Shown: positions 1-14,209 of the stretch, piece by piece
Layout of the letters: each line of letters begins with the position of its first letter
Numbering within the stretch: position 1 is the first letter of the stretch
Position numbers and translations under genes: made by a program
The notes under the pieces: generated by a model
Databases searched by the model: none
What the model saw: only the letters and a program-made list of their open reading frames with translations
What the model was told of the DNA's origin: nothing
NCBI GenBank assembly: GCA_944474755.1
Contig: OX104122.1
Coordinates: 18,424,641 to 18,488,640 of the forward strand
Length of the DNA stretch: 64,000 bases
Reading direction: 5' to 3'
Source: Limnoperna fortunei
Lineage: Eukaryota > Mollusca > Bivalvia > Mytilida > Modiolidae

Positions 1-3000
1 TTTCTTTATTGAGTTTTGTACAGTTTATTGACTGGTTCTTTATTGAGTTTTGTACAGTTGATTGACTGGTTCTTTATTTAGTTTTGTACAGTTTATTGAC
101 TGTTTCTTTATTTAGTTTTGTGCAGTTTATTGACTGTTTCTTTATTTAGTTTTGTACAGTTTATTGACTGGTTCTTTATTGAGTTTTGTACAGTTTATTG
201 ACTGTTTCTTTATTGAGTTTTGTACAGTTTATTGACTGTTTCTTTATTGAGATTTGTAGTTTATTGACTGGTTCTTTATTGAGTTTTGTACAGTTTATTG
301 ACTGGTTCCTTATTCAGTTTTGTACAGTTTATTGACTGGTTCTTTTTTGAGTTTTGTACAGTTTATTCACTGGTTCTTTATTAAGTTTTGTACAGTTTAT
401 TGACTGGTTCTTTATTGAATTTTGTACAGTTTATTGACGAGTTTTTTATTAAGTTTTGTACAATTTATTGACTGGTTCTTTATTAAGTTTTCTACAGTTT
501 ATTGACTGTTTCATTATTTAGTTTTGTACAGTTTATTGACTTGTTCTTTATTCAGTTTTGTACATTTTATTGACTGGTTCTTTATTGAGTTTTGTACAGT
601 TTATTGACTGTTTCTTTATTTAGTTTTGTACAGTTTATTGACTGGTTCTTTTTCAGTTTTGTACAGTTTATTGACTGATTCTTTATTGAGTTTTGAATAG
701 TTTATTGACTGGTCCTTTATTCAGTTATGTATAGTTTATTGACTGTTTCTTTATTTAGTTTTGTACAGTTTATTGACTGTTTCTTTATTCAGTTTTGTAA
801 AGGTTATCGATTGTTTCTTTATTGAGTTTTGTACAGTTTATTGACTGGTTCTTTATTAAGTTTTGTACAGTTTATTGACTGTTTCTTTATTGAGTTTTGT
901 ACAGTTTATTGACTGTTTCTTTATTGAGTTTTGCACAGTTTATTGACTGGTTTTTTATTGAGTTTTGTACAGTTTATTGACAGTTTCTTTATTGAGTTTT
1001 GTACAGTTTATTGACTGGTTCTTTATTGAGTTTTGTACAGTTGATTGACTGGTTCTTTATTTAGTTTTGTACAGTTTATTGACTGTTTCTTTATTTAATT
1101 TTGTGCAGTTTATTGACTGTTTCTTTATTTAGTTTTGTACAGTTTATTGACTGGTTCTTTATTCAGTTTTGTATAGTGTACTGACTGTTTCTTTATTTAG
1201 TTTTGTACAGTTTATTGACTGTTTCTTTTATTAGTTTTGTACAGTTTATTGACTGTTTCTTTATTTACTTTTGTGCAGTTTATAGAATGTTTCTTTATTT
1301 AGTTTTGTACCGTTTATTGACTGGTTCTTTATTCAGTTTTCTATAGTTTATTGACTATTTAGTTTTGTACAGTTTATTGACTGTTTCTTTATTGAGTTTT
1401 GTACGGTTTATTGACTGTTTCTTTATTGAGTTTTGTACAGTTTACAGACTGGTTCTTTATTGAGTTTTGTATAGTTTTTTGACTGGTTCTTTATTCAGTT
1501 ATGTATAGTTTATTGACTGTTCCTTTATTTAGATTTGTACAGTTTATTGACTGTTTCTTTATTCAGTTTTGTAAAGGTTATCGACTGTTTCTTTATTGAG
1601 TTTTTACAGTTTATTGACTAGTTCTTTGTTCAGTTATGTACAGTTTATTGACTGTTTCTTTATTGAGTTTTGTACATTTTATTGACTGTATCTTTATTTA
1701 CTTTTGTACAGTTTATTGACTGTTTCTTTATTTAGTTTTGTACAGTTTGTTGACTGTTTCTTTATTGAGTTTTGTTCAGTTTATTGACTGGTTTTTTATT
1801 GAGTTTTGTACAGTTTATTGACAGTTTCTTTATTGAGTTTTGTACAGTTTATTGACTGTTTCTTTATTGAGTTTTGTACAGTTTATTGACTGTTTCTTTA
1901 TTGAGATTTGTAGTTTATTGACTGGTTCTTTATTGAGTTTTGTACAGTTTATTGACTGGTTCCTTATTCAGTTTTGTACAGTTTATTGACTGGTTCTTTT
2001 TTGAGTTTTGTACAGTTTATTGACTGGTTCTTTATTAAGTTTTGTACAGTTTATTGACTGGTTCTTTATTGAATTTTGTACAGTTTATTGACGAGTTTAT
2101 TATTAAGTTTTGTACAGTTTATTGACTGGTTCTTTATTAAGTTTTCTACAGTTCATAGACTGTTTCTTTATTTAGTTTTGTACCGTTTATTGACTGGTTC
2201 TTTATTCAGTTTTCTATAGTTTATTGACTGTTTCTTTATTTAGTTTTGTACAGTTTATTGACTGTTTCTTTATTGAGTTTCGTACGGTTTATAGACTGTT
2301 TCTTTATTGAGTTTTGTACAGTTTACAGACTGGTTCTTTATTGAGTTTTGTAGAGTTTACTGACTGTCTCTTTATTGAGTTTTGTACAGTTTACTGACTG
2401 GTTCTTTTTTGAGTTTTGTACAGTTTATTGACTGGTTCTTTGTTGATTTTTGTACAGTTTATTGACTGGTTCTTTGTTGATTTTTGTACAGTTTATTGAC
2501 TGTTTCTTTATTGAGTTTGTGCACAATTTATTGACTGGTTCTTTATTGAGTTTTGTGCAGTTTATTGACTGTTTCTTTATTGAGTGAGTTTTGTACAGTT
2601 TATTGACTGGTTGTTTATTGAGTTTTGTACATTTTATTGACTGGTTCTTTATTGAGTTTTGTACAGTTTATTGACTGGTTCTTTATTGAGTTTTGTACAG
2701 TTTATTGACTGTTTCTTTATTGAGTTTTGTACAGTTTATTAACTGTTTCTTTATTGAGATTTGTAGTTTATTGACTGGTTCTTTATTGAGTTTTGTACAG
2801 TTTATCGACTGGTTCCTTATTCGGTTTTGTACAGTTTATTGACTGGTTCTTTATTGAGTTTTGTACAGTTTATTGACTGGTTCTTTATTAAGTTTTGTAC
2901 AGTTTATTGACTGGTTCTTTATTGAATTTTGTACAGTTATTGACGAGTTTTTTATTAAGTTTTGTACAGTTTAATGACTGGTTCTTTATTAAGTTTTCTA

Positions 3001-6000
3001 CAGTTTATTGACTGTTTCATTATTTAGTTTTGTACAGTTTATTGACTTGTTCTTTATTCAGTTTTGTACAGTTTATTGACTGGTTCTTTATTGAGTTTTG
3101 TACAGTTTATTGACTGTTTCTTTATTTAGTTTTGTACAGTTTATTGACTGGTTCTTTATTTAGTTTTGTGCAGTTTATTGACTGTTTCTTTATTTAGTTT
3201 TGTACAGTTTATTGACTGGTTCTTTATTCAGTTTTCTATAGTTTATCGACTGTTTCTTTATTTAGTTTTGTACAGTTTATTGACTGTTTCTTTATTGAGT
3301 TTTGTACAGTTTATTGACTGTTTCTTTATTGAGTTTTGTGCAGTTTATTGACTGGTTCTTTGTTCAGTTTTGTACGATTTATTGACTGTTTCTTTATTAA
3401 GTTTTGTACAGATTACTGACTGGTTCTTTTTTGAGTTTTGTACAGTTTATTGACTGTTTCTTTATTGAGTTTTGTACAGTTTATTGACTATTTCTTTATT
3501 TAGTTTTGTACAGTTTATTGACTGGTTCTTTATTTAGTTTTGTGCAGTTTATTGACTGTTTCTTTATTTAGTTTTGTACAGTTTATTGACTGGTTCTTTA
3601 TTAAGTTTTCTATAGTTTATCGACTGTTTCTTTATTTAGTTTTGTACAGTTTATTGACTGTTTCTATATTGAGTTTTGTACAGTTTATTGACTGTTTCTT
3701 TATTGAGTTTTGTGCAGTTTATTGTCTGGTTCTTTGTTCAGTTTTGTACGATTTATTGACTGTTTCTTTATTGAGTTTTGTACAGTTTACAGACTGGTTC
3801 TTTATTGAGTTTTGTAGAGTTTACTGACTGTTTCTTTATTGAGTTTTGTACAGATTACTGACTGGTTCTTTTTTGAGTTTTGTACAGTTTATTGACTGTT
3901 TCTTTATTGAATTTTGTACAGTTTATTGACTGTTTCTTTATTTAGTTTTGTACAGTTTATTGACTGGTTCTTTATTTAGTTTTGTGCAGTTTATTGACTC
4001 GTTCTTTATTTAGTTTTGTACAGTTTATAGACTGGTTCTTTATTCAGTTTTCTATAGTTTATCGACTGTTTCTTTATTTAGTTTTGTACAGTTTATTGAC
4101 TGTTTCTTTATTGAGTTTTGTACAGTTTATTGACTGTTTCTTTGTTGAGTTTTGTGCAGTTTATTGACTGGTTCTTTGTTCAGTTTTGTACGATTTATTG
4201 ACTGTTTCTTTATTGAGTTTTGTACAGTTTACAGACTGGTTCTTTATTGAGTTTTGTAGAGTTTATTGACTGGTTCTTTATTGAGTTTTGTACAGTTTAT
4301 TGACTGGTTCTTTACTGAGTTTTGTACAGTTTATTGACTGTTTCTTTATTGAGTTTTGTATAGTTTATTGACTGGTTCTTTATTCAGTTATGTATAGTTT
4401 ATTGACTGTTCCTTTATTTAGATTTCTACAGTTTATTGACTGTTTCTTTATTCAGTTTTGTAAAGGTTATCGACTGTTTCTTTATTGAGTTTTTACAGTT
4501 TATTGACTAGTTCTTTGTTCAGTTATGTACAGTTTATTGACTGTTTCTTTATTGAGTTTTGTACATTTTATTGACTGTATCTTTATTTACTTTTGTACAG
4601 TTTATTGACTGTTTCTTTATTTAGTTTTGTACAGTTTGTTGACTGTTTCTTTATTGAGTTTTGTTCAGTTTATTGACTGGTTTTTTATTGAGTTTTGTAC
4701 AGTTTATTGACAGTTTCTTTATTGAGTTTTGTACAGTTTATTGACTGGTTCTTTATTGAGTTTTGTACAGTTGATTGACTGGTTCTTTATTTAGTTTTGT
4801 ACAGTTTATTGACTGTTTCTTTATTTAGTTTTGTGCAGTTTATTGACTGTTTCTTTATTTAGTTTTGTACAGTTTATTGACTGGTTCTTTATTGAGTTTT
4901 GTACAGTTTATTGACTGTTTCTTTATTGAGTTTTGTACAGTTTATTGACTGTTTCTTTATTGAGATTTGTAGTTTATTGACTGGTTCTTTATTGAGTTTT
5001 GTACAGTTTATTGACTGGTTCCTTATTCAGTTTTGTACAGTTTATTGACTGGTTCTTTTTTGAGTTTTGTACAGTTTATTGACTGGTTCTTTATTAAGTT
5101 TTGTACAGTTTATTGACTGGTTCTTTATTGAATTTTGTACAGTTTATTGACGAGTTTTTTATTAAGTTTTGTACAGTTTATTGACTGGTTCTTTATTGAG
5201 TTTTGTACAGTTTATTGACTGTTTCTTTATTTAGTTTTGTACAGTTTATTGACTGGTTCTTTTTCAGTTTTGTACAGTTTATTGACTGGTTCTTTATTGA
5301 GTTTTGTATAGTTTATTGACTGGTCCTTTATTCAGTTATGTATAGTTTATTGACTGTTTCTTTATTTAGTTTTGTACAGTTTATTGACTGTTTCTTTTTT
5401 CAGTTTTGTAAAGGTTATCGATTGTTTCTTTATTGAGTTTTGTACAGTTTATTGACTGGTTCTTTATTAAGTTTTGTACAGTTTATTGACTGTTTCTTTA
5501 TTGAGTTTTGTACAGTTTATTGACTGTTTCTTTATTTACTTTTGTACAGTTTATTGACTGTTTCTTTATTTAGTTTTGTACAGTTTGTTGACTGTTTCTT
5601 TATTGAGTTTTGTACAGTTTATTGACTGGTTCTTTATTGAGTTTTGTACAGTTGATTGACTGGTTCTTTATTTAGTTTTGTACAGTTTATTGACTGTTTC
5701 TTTATTTAATTTTGTGCAGTTTATTGACTGTTTCCTTTTTTAGTTTTGTACAGTTTATTGACTGGTTCTTTATTCAGTTTTGTATAGTGTACTGACTGTT
5801 TCTTTATTTAGTTTTGTACAGTTTATTGACTGTTTCTTTTATTAGTTTTGTACAGTTTATTGACTGTTTCTTTATTTACTTTTGTGCAGTTTATAGAATG
5901 TTTCTTTATTTAGTTTTGTACCGTTTATTGACTGGTTCTTTATTCAGTTTTCTATAGTTTATTGACTATTTAGTTTTGTACAGTTTATTGACTGTTTCTT

Positions 6001-9000
6001 TATTGAGTTTTGTACGGTTTATTGACTGTTTCTTTATTGAGTTTTGTACAGTTTACAGACTGGTTCTTTATTGAGTTTTGTAGAGTTTACTGACTGTTTC
6101 TTTATTGAGTTTTGTACAGTTTACTGACTGGTTCTTTTTTGAGTTTTGTACAGTTTATTGACTGGTTCTTTGTTGATTTTTGTACAGTTTATTGACTGTT
6201 TCTTTATTGAGTTTGTGCACAATTTATTGACTGGTTCTTTATTGAGTTTTGTGCAGTTTATTGACTGTTTCTTTATTGATTGAGTTTTGTACAGTTTATT
6301 GACTGGTTCTTTATTAAGTTTTGTACAGTTTATTGACTGGTTCTTTATTGAATTTTGTACAGTTTATTGACGAGTTTTTTATTAAGTTTTGTACAGTTTA
6401 TTGACTGGTTCTTTATTAAGTTTTGTACAGTTTATTGACTGTTTCATTATTTAGTTTTGTACAGTTTATTGACTTGTTCTTTATTCAGTTTTGTACATTT
6501 TATTGACTGGTTCTTTATTGAGTTTTGTACAGTTTATTGACTGTTTCTTTATTTAGTTTTGTACAGTTTATTGACTGGTTCTTTTTTGAGTTTTGTACAG
6601 TTTATTGACTGGTTCTTTATTGAGATTTGAATAGTTTATTGACTGGTCCTTTATTCAGTTATGTATAGTTTATTGACTGTTTCTTTATTTAGTTTTGTAC
6701 AGTTTATTGACTGTCTCTTTATTCAGTTTTGTAAAGGTTATCGACTGTTTTTTTATTGAGTTTTGTACAGTTTATTGACTGGTTCTTTGTTCACTTATGT
6801 ACAGTTTATTGACTGTTTCTTTATTTAGTTTTGTGCAGTTTATTGACTGTTTCTTTATTTAGTTTTGTACAGTTTATTGACTGGTTCTTTATTCAGTTTT
6901 GTATAGTGTACTGACTGTTTCTTTATTTAGTTTTGTACAGTTTATTGACTGGTTCTTTTATTAGTTTTGTACAGTTTATTGACTGTTTCTTTATTTACTT
7001 TTGTGCATTTTATAGACTGTTTCTTTATTTAGTTTTGTACCGTTTTTTGACTGGTTCTTTATTCAGTTTTCTATAGTTTATTGACTGTTTCTTTATTTAG
7101 TTTTGTACAGTTTATTGACTGTTTCTTTATTGAGTTTCGTACGGTTTATTGACTGTTTCTTTATTGAGTTTTGTACAGTTTACAGACTGGTTCTTTATTG
7201 AGTTTTGTAGAGTTTACTGACTGTTTCTTTATTGAGTTTTGTACAGTTTACTGACTGGTTCTTTTTTGAGTTTTGTGCAGTTATTGACTGTTTCTTTATT
7301 GAGTTTTGTACAGTTTATTGACTGGTTCTTTGTTGATTTTTGTACAGTTTATTGACTGTTTCTTTATTGAGTTTGTGCACAATTTATTAACTGGTTCTTT
7401 ATTGAGTTTTGTGCAGTTATTGACTGTTTCTTTATTGATTGAGTTTTGTACAGTTTATTGACTGGTTCTTTATTGAGTTTTGTACAGTTTATTGACTGGT
7501 TCTTTATTTAGTTTTGTACAGTTTATTGACTGGTTCTTTATTGAGTTTTGTACAGTTTATTGACTGTTTTTTTATTGAGTTTTGTACAGTTTATTGACTG
7601 TTTCTTTATTGAAATTTGTAGTTTATTTACTGGTTCTTTATTGAGTTTTGTACAGTTTATCGACGAGTTTTTTATTAAGTTTTGTACAGTTTATTGACTG
7701 GTTCTTTATTAAGTTTTCTAAAGTTTATTGACTGTTTCATTATTTAGTTTTGTACAGTTTATTGACTTGTTCTTTATTCAGTTTTGTACAGTTTATTGAC
7801 TGGTTCTTTATTGAGTTTTGTACAGTTGATTGACTGGTTCTTTATTTAGTTTTGTACAGTTTATTGACTGTTTCTTTATTTAGTTTTGTGCAGTTTATTG
7901 ACTGTTTCTTTATTTAGTTTTGTACAGTTTATTGACTGGTTCTTTAATCAGTTTTTTATAGTGTACTGACTGTTTCTTTATTTAGTTTTGTACAGTTTAT
8001 TGACTGGTTCTTTTATTAGTTTTGTACAGTTTATTGACTGTTTCTTTATTTACTTTTGTGCAGTTTATAGAATGTTTCTTTATTTAGTTTTGTACCGTTT
8101 ATTGACTGGTTCTTTATTCAGTTTTCTATAGTTTATTGACTGTTTCTTTATCTAGTTTTGTACAGTTTATTGACTGTTTCTTTATTGAGTTTCGTACGGT
8201 TTATTGACTGTTTCTTTATTGAGTTTTGTACAGTTTGCAGACTGGTTCTTTATTGAGTTTTGTAGAGTTTACTGACTGTTTCTTTATTGAGTTTTGTACA
8301 GTTTACTGACTGGTTCTTTTTTGAGTTTTGTACAGTTTATTGACTGGTTCTTTGTTGATTTTTGTACAGTTTATTGACTGTTTCTTTATTGAGTTTGTGC
8401 ACAATTTATTGACTGGTTCTTTATTGAGTTTTGTGCAGTTTATTGACTGTTTCTTTATTGATTGAGTTTTGTACAGTTTATTGACTGGTTGTTTATTGAG
8501 TTTTGTACATTTTATTGACTGGTTCTTTATTGAGTTTTGTACAGTTTATTGACTGGTTCTTTATTGAGTTTTGTACAGTTTATTGACTGTTTCTTTATTG
8601 AGTTTTGTACAGTTTATTAACTGTTTCTTTATTGAGATTTGTAGTTTATTGACTGGTTCTTTATTGAGTTTTGTACAGTTTATCGACTTTTTCCTTATTC
8701 GGTTTTGTACAGTTTATTGACTGGTACTTTATTGAGTTTTGTACAGTTTATTGACTGGTTCTTTATTAAGTTTTGTACAGTTTATTGACTGGTTCTTTAT
8801 TGAATTTTGTACAGTTTATTGACGAGTTTTTTATTAAGTTTTGTACAGTTTAATGACTGGTTCTTTATTAAGTTTTCTACAGTTTATTGACTGTTTCATT
8901 ATTTAGTTTTGTACAGTTTATTGACTTGTTCTTTATTCAGTTTTGTACAGTTTATTGACTGGTTCTTTATTGAGTTTTGTACAGTTTATTGACTGTTTCT

Positions 9001-9244
9001 TTATTTAGTTTTGTACAGTTTATTGACTGGTTCTTTATTTAGTTTTGTGCAGTTTATTGACTGTTTCTTTATTTAGTTTTGTACAGTTTATTGACTGGTT
9101 CTTTATTCAGTTTTCTATAGTTTATCGACTGTTTCTTTATTTAGTTTTGTACAGTTTACTGACTGTTTCTTTATTGAGTTTTGTACAGTTTATTGACTGT
9201 TTCTTTATTGAGTTTTGTGCAGTTTATTGACTGGTTCTTTGTTC

Positions 9245-11950
9245 AGTTTTGTACGATTTATTGACTGTTTCTTTATTAAGTTTTGTACAGATTACTGACT
9301 GGTTCTTTTTTGAGTTTTGTACAGTTTATTGACTGTTTCTTTATTGAGTTTTGTACAGTTTATTGACTATTTCTTTATTTAGTTTTGTACAGTTTATTGA
9401 ATGGTTTTTTATTTAGTTTTGTGCAGTTTATTGACTGTTTCTTTATTTAGATTTGTACAGTTTATTGACTGGTTCTTTATTCAGTTTTCTATAGTTTATC
9501 GACTGTTTCTTTATTTAGTTTTGTACAGTTTATTGACTGTTTCTGTATTGAGTTTTGTACAGTTTATTGACTGTTTCTTTATTGAGTTTTGTGCAGTTTA
9601 TTGACTGGTTCTTTGTTCAGTTTTGTACGATTTATTGACTGTTTCTTTATTGAGTTTTGTACAGTTTACAGACTGGTTCTTTATTGAGTTTTGTAGAGTT
9701 TACTGACTGTTTCTTTATTGAGTTTTGTACAGATTACTGACTGGTTCTTTTTTGAGTTTTGTACAGTTTATTGACTGTTTCTTTATTGAATTTTGTACAG
9801 TTTATTGACTGTTTCTTTATTTAGTTTTGTACAGTTTATTGACTGGTTCTTTATTTAGTTTTGTGCAGTTTATTGACTCGTTCTTTATTTAGTTTTGTAC
9901 AGTTTATTGACTGGTTCTTTATTCAGTCTTCTATAGTTTATCGACTGTTTCTTTATTTAGTTTTGTACAGTTTATTGACTGTTTCTTTACTGAGTTTTGT
10001 ACAGTTTATTGATTGTTTCTTTATTGAGTTTTGTGCAGTTTATTGACTGGTTCTTTGTTCAGTTTTGTACGATTTATTGACTGTTTCTTTATTGAGTTTT
10101 GTACAGTTTACAGACTGGTTCTTTATTGAGTTTTGTAGAGTTTATTGACTGGTTCTTTATTGAGTTTTGTACAGTTCATTGACTGGTTCTTTACTGAGTT
10201 TTGTACAGTTTATTGACTGTTTCTTTATTGAGTTTTGTATAGTTTATTGACTGGTTCTTTATTCAGTTATGTATAGTTTATTGACTGTTCCTTTATTTAG
10301 ATTTGTACAGTTTATTGACTGTTTCTTTATTCAGTTTTGTAAAGGTTATCGACTGTTTCTTTATTGAGTTTTGTACATTTTATTGACTGTATCTTTATTT
10401 ACTTTTGTACAGTTTATTGACTGTTTCTTTATTTAGTTTTGTACAGTTTGTTGACTGTTTCTTTATTGAGTTTTGTTCAGTTTATTGACTGGTTTTTTAT
10501 TGAGTTTTGTACAGTTTATTGACAGTTTCTTTATTGAGTTTTGTACAGTTTATTGACTGGTTCTTTATTGAGTTTTGTACAGTTGATTGACTGGTTCTTT
10601 ATTTAGTTTTGTACAGTTTATTGACTGTTTCTTTATTTAGTTTTGTGCAGTTTATTGACTGTTTCTTTATTTAGTTTTGTACAGTTTATTGACTGGTTCT
10701 TTATTGAGTTTTGTACAGTTTATTGACTGTTTCTTTATTGAGTTTTGTACAGTTTATTGACTGTTTCTTTATTGAGATTTGTAGTTTATTGACTGGTTCT
10801 TTATTGAGTTTTGTACAGTTTATTGACTGGTTCCTTATTCAGTTTTGTACAGTTTATTGACTGGCTCTTTTTTGAGTTTTGTACAGTTTATTGACTTTTT
10901 CTTTATTAAGTTTTGTACAGTTTATTGACTGGTTCTTTATAGAATTTTGTACAGTTTATTGACGAGTTTTTTATTAAGTTTTGTACAGTTTATTGACTGG
11001 TTCTTTATTAAGTTTTCTACAGTTTATTGACTGTTTCATTATTTCGTTTTGTACAGTTTATTGACTTGTTCTTTATTCAGTTTTGTACATTTTATTGACT
11101 GGTTCTTTATTGAGTTTTGTACAGTTTATTGACTGTTTCTTTATTGAGTTTTGTACAGTTTATTGACTGGTTCTTTATTAAGTTTTGTACAGTTTATTGA
11201 CTGTTTCTTTATTGAGTTTTTTACAGTTTATTGACTGTTTCTTTATTGAATTTTGTACAGTTTATTGACTGTTTCTTTATTTAGTTTTGTACAGTTTGTT
11301 GACTGTTTCTTTATTGAGTTTTGTACAGTTTATTGACTGGTTTTTTATTGAGTTTTGTACAGTTTATTGACAGTTTCTTTATTGAGTTTTGTACAGTTTA
11401 TTGACTGGTTCTTTATTGAGTTTTGTACAGTTGATTGACTGGTTCTTTATTTAGTTTTGTACAGTTTATTGACTGTTTCTTTATTTAATTTTGTGCAGTT
11501 TATTGACTGTTTCTTTATTTAGTTTTCTACAGTTTATTGACTGGTTCTTTATTCAGTTTTGTATAGTGTACTGACTGTTTCTTTATTTAGTTTTGTACAG
11601 TTTATTGACTGTTTCTTTTATTAGTTTTGTACAGTTTATTGACTGTTTCTTTATTTACTTTTGTGCAGTTTATAGAATGTTTCTTTATTTAGTTTTGTAC
11701 CGTTTATTGACTGGTTCGTTATTCAGTTTTCTATAGTTTATTGACTATTTAGTTTTGTACAGTTTATTGACTGTTTCTTTATTGAGTTTTGTACGGTTTA
11801 TTGACTGTTTCTTTATTGAGTTTTGTACAGTTTACAGACTGGTTCTTTATTGAGTTTTGTAGAGTTTACTGACTGTTTCTTTATTGATTTTTGTACAGTT
11901 TACTGACTGGTTCTTTTTTGAGTTTTGTACAGTTTATTGACTGGTTCTTT
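9245..11950 (+). repeat. satellite segmental duplication, copy 1 of 2 (offset 4965 bp)
   Basis: This block of the 34-bp array recurs at 14210-16915. Rare variants shared at a constant offset prove the duplication: the TATTGAATGG variant near 9395 and 14360, the anchor TTTATAGAATT at 10936 and 15901, and GGTTCGTTATTCAG at 11716 and 16681 are all 4965 bp apart. The left boundary lies where TTCAGTTTTGTACG in this copy faces TTGAGTTTTGTACG in the other. Borders are read by eye to within about one monomer. Confidence 0.85.
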
Positions 11951-14209
11951 GTTGATTTTTGTACAGTGTATTGACTGTTTCTTAATTGAGTTTGTGCACA
12001 ATTTATTGACTGGTTCTTTATTGAGTTTTGTGCAGTTTATTGACTGTTTCTTTATTGATTGAGTTTTGTACAGTTTATTGACTGGTTCTTTATTAAGTTT
12101 TGTACAGTTTATTGACTGGTTCTTTATTGAATTTTGTACAGTTTATTGACGAGTTTTTTATTAAGTTTTGTACAGTTTATTGACTGGTTCTTTATTAAGT
12201 TTTCTACAGTTTATTGACTGTTTCATTATTTAGTTTTGTACAGTTTATTGACTGGTTCTTTGTTCACTTATGTACAGTTTATTGACTGTTTCTTTATTGA
12301 GTTTTGTACAGTTTATTGACTGTTTCTTTATTTACTTTTGTACAGTTTATTGACTGTTTCTTTATTGAGTTTTGTGCAGTTTATTGACTGGTTTTTTATT
12401 GAGTTTTGTACAGTTTATTGACAGTTTCTTTATTGAGTTTTGTACAGTTTATTGACTGGTTCTTTATTGAGCTTTGTACAGTTGATTGACTGGTTCTTTA
12501 TTTAGTTTTGTACAGTTTATTGACTGTTTCTTTATTTAGTTTTGTGCAGTTTATTGACTGTTTCTTTATTTAGTTTTGTACAGTTTATTGACTGGTTCTT
12601 TATTCAGTTTTGTATAGTGTACTGACTGTTCCTTTATTTAGTTTTGTACAGTTTATTGACTGGTTCTTTTATTAGTTTTGTACAGTTTATTGACTGTTTC
12701 TTTATTTACTTTTTTGCAGTTTATAGAATGTTTCTTTATTTAGTTTTGTACCGTTTGTTGACTGGTTCTTTATTCAGTTTTCTATAGTTTATTGACTGTT
12801 TTTTTATTTAGTTTTGTACAGTTTATTGACTGTTTCTTTATTGAGTTTTGTACGGTTTATTGACTGTTTCTTTATTGAGTTTTGTACAGTTTACAGACTG
12901 GTTCTTTATTGAGTTTTGTAGAGTTTACTGACTGTTTCTTTATTGAGTTTTCTACAGTTTACTGACTGGTTCTTTTTTGAGTTTTGTACAGTTTATTGAC
13001 TGGTTCTTTGTTGATTTTTGTACAGTTTATTGACTGTTTCTTTATTGAATTTGTGCACAATTTATTGACTGGTTCTTTATTGAGTTTTGTGCAGTTTATT
13101 GACTGTTTCTTTATTGATTGAGTTTTGTACAGTTTATTGACTGGTTCTTTATTGAGTTTTGAATAGTTTATTGACTGGTTCTTTATTCAGTTATGTATGG
13201 TTTATTGACTGGTTCTTTATTGAGTTTTGTACAGTTTATTGACTGTTTCTTTATTGAGTTTTGTACAGTTTATTGACTGTTTCTTTATTGAGATTTGTAG
13301 TTTATTGACTGGTTCTTTATTGAGTTTTGTACAGTTTATCGACTGGTTACTTATTCGGTTTTGTACAGTTTATTGACTGGTTCTTTATTGAGTTTTGTAC
13401 AGTTTATTGACTGGTTCTTTATTAAGTTTTGTACAGTTTATTGACTGGTTCTTTATTGAATTTTGTACAGTTTATTGACAAGTTTTTTATTAAGTTTTGT
13501 ACAGTTTATTGACTGGTTCTTTATTAAGTTTTCTACAGTTTATTGACTGTTTCATTATTTAGTTTTGTATAGTTTATTGACTTGTTCTTTATTTACTTTT
13601 GTGCAGTTTATAGACTGTTTCTTTATTTAGTTTTGTACCGTTTATTGACTGGTTCTTTATTCAGTTTTCTATAGTTTATTGACTGTTTCTTTATTTAGTT
13701 TTGTACAGTTTATTGACTGTTTCTTTATTGAGTTTTGTACGGTTTATTGACTGTTTCTTTATTGAGTTTTGTACAGTTTACAGACTGGTTCTTTATTGAG
13801 TTTTGTAGAGTTTACTGACTGTTTCTTTATTGAGTTTTGTACAGTTTACTGACTGGTTCTTTATTGAGTTTTGTACAGTTTATTGACTGGTTCTTTATTG
13901 AGTTTTGTACAGTTTATTGACTGTTTCTTTATTGAGTTTCTGCACAATTTATTGACTGGTTCTTTATTGAGTTTTGTGCATTTTAATGACTGTTTCTTTA
14001 TTGATTGAGTTTTGTACAGTTTATTGACTGGTTCTTTATTGAATTTTGTACAGTTTATTGACTGGTTCTTTATTGAGTTTTGTACAGTTTATTGACTGGT
14101 TCTTTATTGAGTTTTGTACAGTTTATTGACTGTTTCTTTATTGAGTTTTGTACAGTTTATTGACTGTTTCTTAATTGATATTTGTAGTTTATTGACTGGT
14201 TCTTTATTG